From positions 62,001-126,000 of the forward strand of contig CAMOOO010000001.1 in the NCBI GenBank assembly GCA_946621465.1: a stretch of 64,000 bases of DNA, in the 5' to 3' direction. The position numbers and the translations under genes were made by a program. The notes under the pieces are model-generated. The model saw nothing but the letters and a program-made list of their open reading frames with translations. It ran no database searches and had not been told where the DNA came from. Shown one piece after another: positions 31,761 to 40,742 of this stretch. The DNA is from an uncultured Clostridia bacterium (lineage in GTDB: Bacteria > Bacillota > Clostridia > Christensenellales > DTU072). The number at the start of each line of letters is the position of its first letter. Within the stretch, counting starts at the first letter, position 1.

Positions 31761-34343
31761 ATGAAAAATAAAACAAGAATACTGATTGTTTGTTTGCTTG
31801 TTCTCATCATGGTGTCCGCATTATTCGGTTGCACGGAGAAGGAGAGAACGCCGGACGTTCCGGATGAACCGGGTAAGGTTATTGAATTGACGCAAGCGAA
31901 CTTTGTCGAGGAATTGACCTATTATTGCCACTCCGGAGCAAGCTTCATTTTAAAAGAGGATATCGACTTATCGACGATAGACGAGTGGAGTCCGATCGGA
32001 AAAACGGTCAGCACAGCCTTTAACGGTACGATTGACGGGAACGGAAAGACCATCACCGGTATGAAAACTTCCGGTTGGGATGACGAAGGTCAACCGATAA
32101 CGGTGTTAAAGCGTATCCTTGGATGGGACGAAAACGGCGAAATCGTTTATAAAGGTTCCAAAATCATCGACATGAAAACGCAGATGAACGGCGAATATAA
32201 AGAAGTAACCGAAATCGTTTTCGAGGGCGACAACGGCGATCCTAAATATTCCTCTATGGAAGATAAAGGTATCGTTGAGAAAAAAGCCTCCTACGGGAGC
32301 CTCGGACTCTTCGGATATACGAGCGGTGCAAAGATCAGTAACCTTACCATTTCCGACGCTCACTTCAATTTCTACGGAGACGGGGACAAGGTATACGTCG
32401 GGATCGTTTCCGGCTACGATATCGGTTCTGATTTTACCGACGTAACGGTTACCGATTGTTCCATCGGCGCAGGCGTTATTAACAAAACTAAGGTGACATA
32501 TCATTACAGCAATGCCAAACCTTCCCGTGTCGATTACGATAATCAGCAGCAACAGTATCTTGGCGGCGTCGTCGGATATTCCATCGGAAATATGGGTTCT
32601 AACGGCGAATGTAAAAAAACTTCCTTTAACGGAGTTAAAGTTAGTTCTCTCACGATAGAGAACAACAAAAAAAGCGCCTATTACGATATGAAACTGGCGT
32701 GCGACAGTATCGACAGATCCACGCAGCAGAGTAAAGTCGATACTTCCATTCTTTATACCGAACTCGGAGATCAAGAAACACCCGTTTATTTTGTCGATTA
32801 TCAACCGAGAATGGTTCGTCAGGCATTCGTCGGTGGCATAACGGGTTATTCCAAAGATTCCGTATTTTTGAACTCGACGGCGGTCGATGGCTTTAACTCC
32901 AGTCTCAATGCCTATTTAGCCCCGAAAATAACCGCGCAAAAAATCAATATCGGCGGTATCAGTTCCTCTCTCTTGGGAGCGCAATCAAAAGCGGAAAACG
33001 TCTCTGTAAAAAATATGTTTATCGCCGGCAATAACGTCTATTATACGGCGACCATAGGCGGTCTGTTTGGGGAGATCAAATCTTGTAAAGTTGACGCATC
33101 CGCAGTTGCCGACTCCACCCTCCTTGTCGCAGGCTCCGGCACGACGGAAGCCGTTTGTATCGGCGGAGCTGTGGGGATTTGCGACGAATCGGCGGAAGTT
33201 TCCGGTACGGCAGTCGACAATCTGCTTATACAAAGTAACTATATTGCCTCCGGCAATCTCGGTTCCATTCTCGCCGGTATCGTCGGTGTTTTGCGCGACA
33301 GCCATTTGAATAATTCTACCGCAAAAAATATCACCTTCAATATTGACGTATACAATAAAAAAGACGAAAACTATCTGTTTACCAGAAACGCCGTTTCTCA
33401 AGTATACGGCAATTCCGTTATCAGCGAAAACGTAAAAACGTACGCCTGCAAGTATTTCTCGGCAGGGAGCGACGATGCCGTAGATTATTCGCAGATTACG
33501 CCGGTCGTAGCGAAGAATAACTACGTCAATGAAAACGGAGAGTCTTCCGCTCGCTTGTATTATACCGTAAACGGCGAGACGGCAGGAGTGTACGTTACCG
33601 TCTATGCCGAACTGATTCCTCTGTCCTTTGAAAGCAACTATCGTCTGTATAAAGACCAGGTTTATGAGGTTATAACCAGGGATGATATGGATATTGACGA
33701 GTTCAATAATATCAGCACCAGCGGAAAGTATTACTTCTTTGAGCCGGTCAATCAGGTTTGGCGCAGAATAACGACCACGGCGGAAGAGTCCATCATAGCG
33801 TATAACCCCGATAGAAAATACGCTACGGCAAGAGAAATTTACCGCGTTGATTTGCCGGAAGAAGCTATCGGTAAACCGATGGCAGATAATACCTTTGAGA
33901 TACTCGTATTCGATAAGGGTGCCGGAAAGTTGGAGACTGCCAGCGGATTATTTGAAAGCGGTGTCGATTATTATATTGACGCAGGCTCAAATATCACCGA
34001 TTATGAACTGGACGTAACCGTATATACGGAAAGTGATAAGATTATCGAAGCCGTTAAGCCTAACGCATCCAATATCGAGACGATGACCTATCGCTTTACG
34101 GCAGATAATTACAGCGACGACGTCGCCCTGTATGATAACGACGGTAACGTGCTTTATACCAAACCTTTGGCAGAAGTATACTTGGGTATTTATTTTGAAG
34201 AAGGCACCGGTTTCAAAACAGATTTCAACGGATACGTGGTGGAATCGAATTCCGGAAACAGGAATTATGCATCCTATACCTTAGTAAACGGACGTCCCGA
34301 TATCAAAGAAGGAGCAATTAGTTACAGCAGTACAATCGAATAA
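31761..34343 (+). CDS. Large GLUG-repeat lipoprotein
   Basis: 860 residues with a lipoprotein signal (ILIVCLLVLIMVSALFGC; lipobox ALFGC) and GAGG upstream. The ATG at 31761 is used rather than the adjacent TTG. The body begins with a GLUG-family lead-in (LTQANFVEELTYYCHSGASF, then IGKTVSTAFNGTIDGNGKT) and contains repeats of the form GLFGYTSGAKISNLTI, VGGITGYSKDS, IGGISSSLLGAQSK and IGGLFGEIKSCKV. The same lead-in occurs in the 1465-residue protein. The last 250 residues are beta-rich and include the F-x-x-G-x-x-Y-Y motif (LFESGVDYYI). It should be anchored on the outer face of the membrane. Function unknown. Confidence 0.82.
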   Translation: MKNKTRILIVCLLVLIMVSALFGCTEKERTPDVPDEPGKVIELTQANFVEELTYYCHSGASFILKEDIDLSTIDEWSPIGKTVSTAFNGTIDGNGKTITGMKTSGWDDEGQPITVLKRILGWDENGEIVYKGSKIIDMKTQMNGEYKEVTEIVFEGDNGDPKYSSMEDKGIVEKKASYGSLGLFGYTSGAKISNLTISDAHFNFYGDGDKVYVGIVSGYDIGSDFTDVTVTDCSIGAGVINKTKVTYHYSNAKPSRVDYDNQQQQYLGGVVGYSIGNMGSNGECKKTSFNGVKVSSLTIENNKKSAYYDMKLACDSIDRSTQQSKVDTSILYTELGDQETPVYFVDYQPRMVRQAFVGGITGYSKDSVFLNSTAVDGFNSSLNAYLAPKITAQKINIGGISSSLLGAQSKAENVSVKNMFIAGNNVYYTATIGGLFGEIKSCKVDASAVADSTLLVAGSGTTEAVCIGGAVGICDESAEVSGTAVDNLLIQSNYIASGNLGSILAGIVGVLRDSHLNNSTAKNITFNIDVYNKKDENYLFTRNAVSQVYGNSVISENVKTYACKYFSAGSDDAVDYSQITPVVAKNNYVNENGESSARLYYTVNGETAGVYVTVYAELIPLSFESNYRLYKDQVYEVITRDDMDIDEFNNISTSGKYYFFEPVNQVWRRITTTAEESIIAYNPDRKYATAREIYRVDLPEEAIGKPMADNTFEILVFDKGAGKLETASGLFESGVDYYIDAGSNITDYELDVTVYTESDKIIEAVKPNASNIETMTYRFTADNYSDDVALYDNDGNVLYTKPLAEVYLGIYFEEGTGFKTDFNGYVVESNSGNRNYASYTLVNGRPDIKEGAISYSSTIE

Positions 34344-34354
34344 TAAAAAATCGC

Positions 34355-34383
34355 TTGACAAATGGTGATAAAACTGCTAGTAT
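34355..34383 (+). promoter_or_regulatory. Promoter of the infC-rpmI-rplT operon
   Basis: TTGACA (34355-34360), 17 bases, TAGTAT (34378-34383), with TGC immediately before the -10 (extended -10). Confidence 0.75.
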
Positions 34384-34389
34384 ACAGAA

Positions 34390-34512
34390 GCAAGCAGAAC
34401 GACTCTCACCATCAGTTGTAACGAAATGGTTTCTTTAATAGCAAAATATTAATGAAAATGATGTGTTGTTTGTTATGCTGCACATCATTTTTTATTTTGG
34501 AGGACATGAACT
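34390..34512 (+). promoter_or_regulatory. infC leader (L20-type attenuation leader)
   Basis: About 120 untranslated bases separate the promoter from the infC start. They contain ACCAT/ATGGT pairing (34410-34434 region) and end in a terminator hairpin placed just before the Shine-Dalgarno site. In Firmicutes the infC-rpmI-rplT message is attenuated by ribosomal protein L20 binding its leader; position and layout match, but the L20-binding fold was not modelled. Confidence 0.6.
34456..34497 (+). terminator. Attenuator terminator in the infC leader
   Basis: AAATGATGTG (34456-34465) pairs perfectly with CACATCATTT (34481-34490) around a 15-base loop, followed by TTTATTTT and then the GGAGG of infC. 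A terminator between promoter and gene indicates premature termination control. Confidence 0.8.
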
Positions 34513-35034
34513 ATTTTTAAAGAACTTCTTATTAATGAAAGTATCACCGATAGAGAAATGCTTCTCATCGATGAAAATGGTCAGAAACTCGGTGTAATGC
34601 CCCGTTCGGAAGCATTGCGTATCGCCGAATTTCGGAATCTTGACCTCGTTAACATTTCTCCGACATCTAAGCCGGTCGTCTGCAAAATCATGGACTACGG
34701 TAAATACCGTTTTGAAATGTTGAAAAAGGAAAAAGAAGCAAAGAAGGCTCAAACTCAAAAAATTATTAAAGTAAAAGAGATTAAATTATCTCAGACCATT
34801 GACGTAGGTGACGTAAATACGCGTCTCAAACAGGCTCGGAAGTTTTTGGAAGCCGGTGACAAAGTCAAAGTCTCGATCAAAATGTTCGGTAGACAAATGG
34901 CTCACCCGGAGATCAGCGTTCAGGTGCTGGAAGACTTCTTCAAGGAGCTTGCTGACGTTGCTACGTTGGAAAAGAAACCGACCGGAGAGGGCAGAATTAC
35001 TTACATGATGCTGGCTCCGATTGCAAAAAAATAA
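34513..35034 (+). CDS. infC: Translation initiation factor IF-3, ATT start
   Basis: It binds 30S subunits and discriminates against wrong start codons. The N-domain includes LLINESITD and LLIDENGQKLGVM, then NLDLVNISPTSKPVVCKIMD and YGKYRFEMLKK. A Lys/Gln-rich linker joins the C-domain (IKVKEIKLSQTIDVGDVNTR, ending in YMMLAPIAKK). The ATG at 34558 would remove the conserved LLINESI segment. The frame upstream has a stop at 34507, and the only suitable start is ATT at 34513, nine bases after GGAGG (34499-34503). ATT/ATA starts in infC are a classic self-regulatory device: IF-3 represses its own non-AUG start. Product 173 residues. Confidence 0.95.
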   Translation: MFKELLINESITDREMLLIDENGQKLGVMPRSEALRIAEFRNLDLVNISPTSKPVVCKIMDYGKYRFEMLKKEKEAKKAQTQKIIKVKEIKLSQTIDVGDVNTRLKQARKFLEAGDKVKVSIKMFGRQMAHPEISVQVLEDFFKELADVATLEKKPTGEGRITYMMLAPIAKK

Positions 35035-35066
35035 ATAACAATATTTAATAGAAGGAGAAAAGAACT

Positions 35067-35267
35067 ATGCCTAAAATGAAAACTCATAGCGGCGCAAAGA
35101 AGCGTTTCAGATTGACCGCGAACGGTAAAATCAAGAGAGCGAAACAAAACAAAAACCACATCCTGAACAAAAAACCCACCAAGAGAACCAGATTTCTCCG
35201 CCAGGGCGGCTATGTGGATAAAACCCAAGAAAAAACCATTACCACCATGCTTAGCGGTCAGAAATAA
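35067..35267 (+). CDS. rpmI: 50S ribosomal protein L35
   Basis: 66 residues, highly basic: [20 protein letters not shown], then [20 protein letters not shown] precedes the ATG by about 8 bases. It is second gene of the infC-rpmI-rplT operon. Confidence 0.97.
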   Translation: MPKMKTHSGAKKRFRLTANGKIKRAKQNKNHILNKKPTKRTRFLRQGGYVDKTQEKTITTMLSGQK

Positions 35268-35278
35268 GGAGGCAAAAT

Positions 35279-35635
35279 ATGAGAATCAAAAGAGCAGTAA
35301 ATGCGTTGAAGAAAAGAAGAAAGATAATGCGTTCGGCCAAAGGTTACTTTGGTGCGAAATCCAAACTTTACAGAGTTGCTCGCGAAGCAGTCATGAAGTC
35401 CGGGCAATATGCCTTCGTCGGCAGAAAGCGCAAGAAGAGAGATTTCCGTCGTATGTGGATCGCTCGTATCAATGCCGCTGCCAGAATGAATGACATTTCC
35501 TATTCTCAATTGATGCACGGCTTAAAAGTCGCCGGGATCGATCTCAATCGTAAAATCCTCGCCGATCTTGCGGTCAATGATGAAAAGGCATTCAGCGAAC
35601 TTTGCCAAACGGCAAAAAACAGCCTTGCTAAATAG
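35279..35635 (+). CDS. rplT: 50S ribosomal protein L20
   Basis: 118 residues. The N-terminal extension [20 protein letters not shown] threads into 23S rRNA. Then come [37 protein letters not shown] and the C-terminal domain [20 protein letters not shown]. In Firmicutes L20 also represses this operon via the leader. AAGGAGG lies 6 bases before the ATG. A GC-rich terminator follows. Confidence 0.97.
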   Translation: MRIKRAVNALKKRRKIMRSAKGYFGAKSKLYRVAREAVMKSGQYAFVGRKRKKRDFRRMWIARINAAARMNDISYSQLMHGLKVAGIDLNRKILADLAVNDEKAFSELCQTAKNSLAK

Positions 35636-35642
35636 TAGACGG

Positions 35643-35674
35643 AGGGGGTATTCATATGAAGACCCCCTTTTTTG
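35643..35674 (+). terminator. Terminator after rplT
   Basis: AGGGGGT (35643-35649) pairs with ACCCCCT (35662-35668) around a 12-base loop that contains the palindrome TTCATATGAA, followed by TTTTTTG. It ends only 5 bases before the ATG of the next gene. Confidence 0.85.
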
Positions 35675-35678
35675 AAGT

Positions 35679-36434
35679 ATGATAATAACCTCCAGAAGCA
35701 ACGAAAGGGTAAAAGTACTCAGACAGCTCATAAACAGCAAAAAAGCGCGCAATGAGATGGGCGTGTACGTTGCCGAAGGCATAACGCTATTAACGGAGAT
35801 ACCGGACGATTTTCCGGTGCGAACCTTCTTCGTCAGAAAATCGAACGAAAGTCGATCGGAAGAGATCAGAAATAGGTTCCCCGAAGTCGAAACACTTATT
35901 GTTAACGATGACGTATTCGACAGTATTGCAGATACCGTTACCCCAAGCGGTCTTATTGCCGTCATAAAAAAGGTAACCTATCAATCTGTAGAGGGGGATA
36001 CCGTTTTGGTCATGGACGGCGTATCGGATGCCGGAAACGTCGGTGCTATTATTCGTACCGCGTGTGCACGCGGAATAAAAAGCGTAATTGCTATTCACGA
36101 CTGCGCCGATCCCTTTTCCCCGAAGGCCGTTCGTGCGTCGATGGGCGGTGTTTTTAAAACAAAGATTCTGGAACTTAGTTCTAATAACGCTTTGGACTTA
36201 CTCCAGTCCTATCAAAAGATCGTACTGGACATGGGCGGAGAGGATATTTACTCCTTCCGTTCAGCCCCCCAAAAGGCTATTATCGTCGGAAACGAAGCGC
36301 ACGGCGTTTCGGAAGAAATAAAAAGTATAGCAGATGCTACGGTTTCCATACCTATGGTAGAAAATGGCGTTGAATCCTTAAACGCGTCGGTTGCCGCAGG
36401 TATCGCAATGTATTTAATCAAACAAGGAGAGTAA
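35679..36434 (+). CDS. TrmH/SpoU-family rRNA (ribose-2'-O) methyltransferase
   Basis: A SPOUT-fold RNA methyltransferase. The three motifs are present: DAGNVGAIIRTA (motif 1), IIVGNEAHGVS (motif 2) and SIPMVENGVESLNASVAAG (motif 3). The N-terminal substrate-binding domain starts MIITSRSNERVKVLRQL and includes the KARNEMGVYVAEG signature. It resembles Bacillus YsgA-type enzymes, which also lie near rplT. No Shine-Dalgarno site is evident: the terminator hairpin and U-tract occupy the 5' side, so expression depends on readthrough or on an unseen promoter within rplT. Exact rRNA target unknown. Confidence 0.92.
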   Translation: MIITSRSNERVKVLRQLINSKKARNEMGVYVAEGITLLTEIPDDFPVRTFFVRKSNESRSEEIRNRFPEVETLIVNDDVFDSIADTVTPSGLIAVIKKVTYQSVEGDTVLVMDGVSDAGNVGAIIRTACARGIKSVIAIHDCADPFSPKAVRASMGGVFKTKILELSSNNALDLLQSYQKIVLDMGGEDIYSFRSAPQKAIIVGNEAHGVSEEIKSIADATVSIPMVENGVESLNASVAAGIAMYLIKQGE

Positions 36435-36437
36435 AAA

Positions 36438-37178
36438 ATGAGCGGACACAGTAAATGGGCCAATATTAAGATCAAAAAGGGTAAAGCGGACGCAGCCCGT
36501 GGTAACATCTTTACGAAAATAGGAAGAGAGATCGCCGTTGCGGTAAAGGCCGGCGGACCCGATCCGGCGAACAACGCGCGTTTGAGAGACGTTATTGCAA
36601 AGGCAAAGCAAAACAATATGCCGAACGATAACATCACCCGTTCCATCAAAAAAGCAAGCGGAGAATTGGGTAGCGTTGACTACGAGGAGATGCAATATGA
36701 AGGCTATGCTTCCGGCGGTGTTGCGGTGATCGTTACGGCGCTGACCGATAACAAAAACAGAACGGCAGGGGACGTCAGACACCTCTTCGATAAATATAAC
36801 GGTTCTCTCGGAACGACGGGATGCGTTTCTTATTTGTTTAAAAAGAAAGGTTTGATCGTAATTGACGGCGAAAACCTGTCCGAAGACGACGCTATGATGC
36901 TTGCCCTCGATGCAGGCGCCGACGACGTTGTCAATTGCGACGACGTATTCGAGGTATACACCCTTCCGCAGGACCTTCACGTAGTAAAAGAGGGTCTGGA
37001 AAAGGGAGGAGCTACCATTCTTTCGGCGGATACCGGATTCTTCCCCGATGACTTTATCACCCCTGCGGAAAACGACATTCCGAAAATTCAGAAACTTATT
37101 GATATGCTCAACGAGAACGACGATATTCAGAACGTCTATCACAACGCCAATCTGCCCGAAGAAGAGGAAGAAGATTAA
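36438..37178 (+). CDS. YebC/PmpR family protein (TACO1-type)
   Basis: 246 residues starting with the family hallmark MSGHSKWANIKIKKGKADA, then GNIFTKIGREIAVAVKAGGP, NNARLRDVIAKAKQNNMPND, YEGYASGGVAVIVTALTDN and the C-terminal YTLPQDLHVVKEGLE. Originally called a transcriptional regulator, the family is now also linked to translation of proline-rich stretches. GGAGAG precedes the start by about 6 bases. It follows the methyltransferase by 3 bases, and its stop overlaps proA (TAATG). An acidic tail (EEEEED) ends the protein. Confidence 0.95.
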   Translation: MSGHSKWANIKIKKGKADAARGNIFTKIGREIAVAVKAGGPDPANNARLRDVIAKAKQNNMPNDNITRSIKKASGELGSVDYEEMQYEGYASGGVAVIVTALTDNKNRTAGDVRHLFDKYNGSLGTTGCVSYLFKKKGLIVIDGENLSEDDAMMLALDAGADDVVNCDDVFEVYTLPQDLHVVKEGLEKGGATILSADTGFFPDDFITPAENDIPKIQKLIDMLNENDDIQNVYHNANLPEEEEED

Positions 37179-38422
37179 TGTTCGACGTACAGCGCGTATG
37201 CCGCGAAGCGAAACTTGCAGCCAATTCTTTTGCATCCGTTTCCGAACAGCAAAAGAACGATTTGCTCACCGCGATAAAGAACAATATTTGGGATAATAAA
37301 GAGGCGATCATTGCCATCAATAAAACAGACGTGGAGGCAGGAATACAGTCCGGCCTCTCCGACGCTTTAATAGATAGGCTGACCCTCAACGAAAAGCGTA
37401 TTTCGACGATGTGTCAGGGAATCGATGATATTATCGAATTGCCCGATTACGTCGGAAAAGTGGAAGAAAAATATACCCTCAAAAACGGTTTGGAAGTGCA
37501 AAAAGTCCATGCGCCTTTGGGCGTCGTGGGTATCATCTACGAGTCGCGCCCGAACGTAACGGTAGACGCTACGGTTTTGTGCATTAAGTCGGGTAATGCC
37601 GTCGTATTAAAGGGCGGCAAAGAAGCAATACACACCAATCGATTTTTGGTTAAACTGATGAAACAGGCTTTTTATTCCGTTGGACTTAAAGACGAGCTGG
37701 TGGCTTTTATCGACGGAACGGAAAGAGAGCTGACGGCAACCATGCTTTCGCTAGGTGAATATATCGACGTCGTTATCCCCCGTGGCGGAGAAAAATTGAA
37801 AAAATACGTTTTATCTGCGGCGACCATGCCGGTAATTGCTTCTTCCGGTGGTAATTGCCATGTATACGTGGAAAAAACGGCAGATTTTGCGATGGCAATG
37901 AAAATAATAGAAAACGCAAAACTCAGCCGTCCGTCCGTTTGTAACGCTTGCGAAACGCTTTTGGTAGACAGAGATATCGCTGATGCGTTTTTGCCGGAAT
38001 GCCTGAAAATGCTTTCCTCAAAAGGGGTTGAGATCCGCGGAAAAGAGGAGATTAAACGTTATTTTGACGCAGTCACCATCGTGGATGACGATGAGTTTTA
38101 CGTCGAATACATCGACAAAATAATTAAAGTTAAGATCGTCAACGGCGTAGACGAGGCGATCGACCATATCAACCGTTATAACACCAAGCACAGCGAAGCG
38201 ATCGTCACAAAAGACTCGGTCGCCGCCAACAAATTTACTACGACGGTAGACGCCGGATGCGTATACGTCAACGCCTCAACCCGTTTTACGGATGGTTTTG
38301 AATTGGGATTGGGTGCGGAAATGGGTATTTCTACCCAAAAGCTCCACGTTCGTGGTCCTATCGGATTAAAAGAGCTGACTTCGATCAAATACGTAATAAA
38401 CGGAAACGGACAAATTCGATAA
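37178..38422 (+). CDS. proA: Glutamate-5-semialdehyde dehydrogenase (gamma-glutamyl phosphate reductase)
   Basis: The second step of proline biosynthesis (aldehyde-dehydrogenase fold, NADPH). Signature segments are VHAPLGVVGIIYESRPNVTV, SGNAVVLKGGKEA, VIPRGGEKLK, the catalytic Cys region RPSVCNACETLLV, and VYVNASTRFTDGFELGLGAE. Length 414 is standard. It starts by one-base overlap with yebC. proB (glutamate 5-kinase), the usual partner, is not adjacent and must lie elsewhere. Confidence 0.97.
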   Translation: MFDVQRVCREAKLAANSFASVSEQQKNDLLTAIKNNIWDNKEAIIAINKTDVEAGIQSGLSDALIDRLTLNEKRISTMCQGIDDIIELPDYVGKVEEKYTLKNGLEVQKVHAPLGVVGIIYESRPNVTVDATVLCIKSGNAVVLKGGKEAIHTNRFLVKLMKQAFYSVGLKDELVAFIDGTERELTATMLSLGEYIDVVIPRGGEKLKKYVLSAATMPVIASSGGNCHVYVEKTADFAMAMKIIENAKLSRPSVCNACETLLVDRDIADAFLPECLKMLSSKGVEIRGKEEIKRYFDAVTIVDDDEFYVEYIDKIIKVKIVNGVDEAIDHINRYNTKHSEAIVTKDSVAANKFTTTVDAGCVYVNASTRFTDGFELGLGAEMGISTQKLHVRGPIGLKELTSIKYVINGNGQIR

Positions 38423-38438
38423 CCGTCCCTCAATCTGT

Positions 38439-38467
38439 TTGCTAGTTAAAGTATAATGTGTTATAAT
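38439..38467 (+). promoter_or_regulatory. Putative promoter for the phosphofructokinase pair
   Basis: TTGCTA (38439-38444), 17 bases, TATAAT (38462-38467). A second TATAAT is at 38452-38457. Confidence 0.6.
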
Positions 38468-38505
38468 ACGTAACAATATTTGAAAAATATTAAGGAAGTT
38501 ATTAT

Positions 38506-39474
38506 ATGAGAAAAATCGGTGTTTTAACCAGTGGTGGAGATGCTCCGGGAATGAATGCGGCGATCCGTGCGGTTGTTCGTTGCGCTTCCTGCGAGGATAT
38601 CGATGTTTATGGGATAGAATGCGGATATAGCGGTATGTTGGACGGCTCGATTTTCAGAATTGATAATCGCTTCGTTTCCGACACCATACAAAAGGGCGGC
38701 ACCATTCTCAGAACGGCGCGTTGTCCGGAATTTTTGCAAAAAGAATTTCGCCAAAAAGCATTTGAAAATATTTCTGCTTATGGCATAGAGGGTCTCGTCG
38801 TTATCGGCGGTGACGGTTCTTTTAAAGGTATGAGAGACTTCTCGAGAGAATTCAACGTACCTTGCATGGGTATCCCCGGCACCATTGATAATGACCTGGC
38901 TTATACCGACTTTACGTTGGGTTTTGATACGGCGGTCAATACCGTCCTTGGCGCGGTCAATAATATCCGCGATACCATGACATCCCATAATCGCGTTTGT
39001 ATCATCGAGGTCATGGGTAGAAAGTGCGGCGATATCGCCGTCTATGCAGGGGTCGCCGGAGGTGCGGAGGTCATTCTTATCCCGGAAATCCCGTATAACA
39101 TAGAAGACGTCATAAAAACCATCAAATACGACAGGATAAAAGGGAAACAATCGGTCATTATTATTCTCGCCGAAGGGGTATGCTCCTGCGGAGACCTTAA
39201 AGAAGAACTGATGAACAAGCTCGACGGTATCCAGGTAAGAACGGTCAAATTAGGCTATATTCAGCGTGGCGGCACGCCTTCTATGGCGGATAGAGTCTTT
39301 GCCAGCCGTTGCGGAGCAAGAGCAGTAGAACTATTAAAAAAAGGTGATAGCGGTTGCCGCGTCATCGGAACAAAAGATAACAAAATAATCGACATGGATG
39401 TGGATGAGGCCTTGGCTATCCCATCAACCTTTGACAAAGAATTGTATCGTATAGCAACGATGCTTGCAAAATAA
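38506..39474 (+). CDS. pfkA: ATP-dependent 6-phosphofructokinase
   Basis: The key glycolytic kinase. It starts MRKIGVLTSGGDAPGMNAAI. GGDGS is at 101-105; the Gly at position 104 marks ATP rather than pyrophosphate use. The catalytic loop is GIPGTIDNDL with TDFTLGFDTAVN, and the fructose-6-P site includes EVMGRKCGDIA. Length 322 and numbering match the bacterial PfkA group exactly. It is followed after 20 bases by a second phosphofructokinase of the PPi type. Confidence 0.95.
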   Translation: MRKIGVLTSGGDAPGMNAAIRAVVRCASCEDIDVYGIECGYSGMLDGSIFRIDNRFVSDTIQKGGTILRTARCPEFLQKEFRQKAFENISAYGIEGLVVIGGDGSFKGMRDFSREFNVPCMGIPGTIDNDLAYTDFTLGFDTAVNTVLGAVNNIRDTMTSHNRVCIIEVMGRKCGDIAVYAGVAGGAEVILIPEIPYNIEDVIKTIKYDRIKGKQSVIIILAEGVCSCGDLKEELMNKLDGIQVRTVKLGYIQRGGTPSMADRVFASRCGARAVELLKKGDSGCRVIGTKDNKIIDMDVDEALAIPSTFDKELYRIATMLAK

Positions 39475-39494
39475 TTTCAGGAGGATCTACAATT

Positions 39495-40739
39495 ATGAAG
39501 AATTTAGTTGGAGCTTGTATGTTCGGACAGTCGGGTGGTCCCACTTCCGTTATCAATTCCAGTGCAGCGGGTGTTTTTATCGAAGCCCTTCAACAAAAAA
39601 ACATTACCGCCGTTTACGGTGCCGCTCACGGTATTCAAGGTATTTTGAATGAGGATTTTTACGACATGGGAAAGGAGGATATGAAAGAGCTTGAACTATT
39701 GAAGAACACTCCTTCTTCCGCTCTTGGCTCCGTACGTTATAAATTAAAGGACGCAGCCGTCGATGAAACCGACTATAAAAGAATTTTGGAAGTTTTTAAG
39801 AAATATAACATCCGTTATTTCTTCTATAACGGTGGAAACGACAGTATGGACACCTGCAACAAAGTCAGTAAATATCTGCTGAATAGCGGTTACGAATGCA
39901 ATATTATCGGCGTACCGAAGACCATTGACAACGACCTGTATGGTACCGACCACTGCCCCGGATACGGCAGCGCGGCAAAATACGTTGCCACCACGATGAT
40001 GGAATTGTTCCTCGACGCTACCGTTTACGACAAAGGTCAGGTCACCATCGTAGAGATCATGGGCCGTAATGCAGGCTGGCTCACCGCCGCTGCATCTTTG
40101 GCATCTTACAAGGGTTACGGACCGGACCTTATCTATCTGCCCGAGCAAGTTTTTGATATCGAAAAATTCCTACAACAGGTTGCAGACGTTGTGAAAAAGA
40201 ACAACGGAAAATGTATCGTTGCTTTGAGCGAGGGAATAAAAACGGCGGAGGGTCTGTACGTTGCAGAAGCTATTGCTGCCGGTAATTCCGCTAAAGACAG
40301 CTTCGGTCACGCACAACTCGGTGGCGTTGCCGCCACGCTCGCAACCTTGGTCAAAGAAAGAATCGGCGGCAAGGTCAGAGCGGTTGAATTCAGCTTAATG
40401 CAACGTTGCGGCGCTCACCTTGCAAGCAAGAACGACGTTGAAGAGGCGTTTAACGCAGGCAGATATGCCGTTAAATACGCTTGCGAAGGCAACACCGATA
40501 AAATGGTCGTCTTTAAGCGCGCTGAGGGTTCCGAATATAAGATCAATTACGAACTTATGGATATCAGCCTCGCCGCTAACACGGAGAAAAAGATCCCGGA
40601 TAGCTGGATCCTCCCCGATAACAAAGGACTCACAAAAGATTATATCGATTATGCGCTTCCGCTCATTCAAGGGGATAGCAAAGCTCCTCTCGAAGACGGT
40701 CTCCCGCGTTTCGCTCATCTGAAAAAGGTCAGGGTATAA
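39495..40739 (+). CDS. Pyrophosphate-type 6-phosphofructokinase
   Basis: A second phosphofructokinase of 414 residues. GQSGGPTSVINSSAAG starts the fold. The nucleotide-site motif is GGNDS (113-117) instead of GGDGS; an Asp replaces the critical Gly, as in PPi-dependent enzymes. The catalytic segment PKTIDNDLYGTDHCPGYGSA also fits (PKTIDNDL rather than PGTIDNDL). EIMGRNAGWLTAA completes the site. PPi enzymes are reversible and save ATP in glycolysis. AGGAGG (39479-39484) serves the ATG. The ATP-type enzyme lies immediately upstream. Confidence 0.9.
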   Translation: MKNLVGACMFGQSGGPTSVINSSAAGVFIEALQQKNITAVYGAAHGIQGILNEDFYDMGKEDMKELELLKNTPSSALGSVRYKLKDAAVDETDYKRILEVFKKYNIRYFFYNGGNDSMDTCNKVSKYLLNSGYECNIIGVPKTIDNDLYGTDHCPGYGSAAKYVATTMMELFLDATVYDKGQVTIVEIMGRNAGWLTAAASLASYKGYGPDLIYLPEQVFDIEKFLQQVADVVKKNNGKCIVALSEGIKTAEGLYVAEAIAAGNSAKDSFGHAQLGGVAATLATLVKERIGGKVRAVEFSLMQRCGAHLASKNDVEEAFNAGRYAVKYACEGNTDKMVVFKRAEGSEYKINYELMDISLAANTEKKIPDSWILPDNKGLTKDYIDYALPLIQGDSKAPLEDGLPRFAHLKKVRV

Positions 40740-40742
40740 TTT

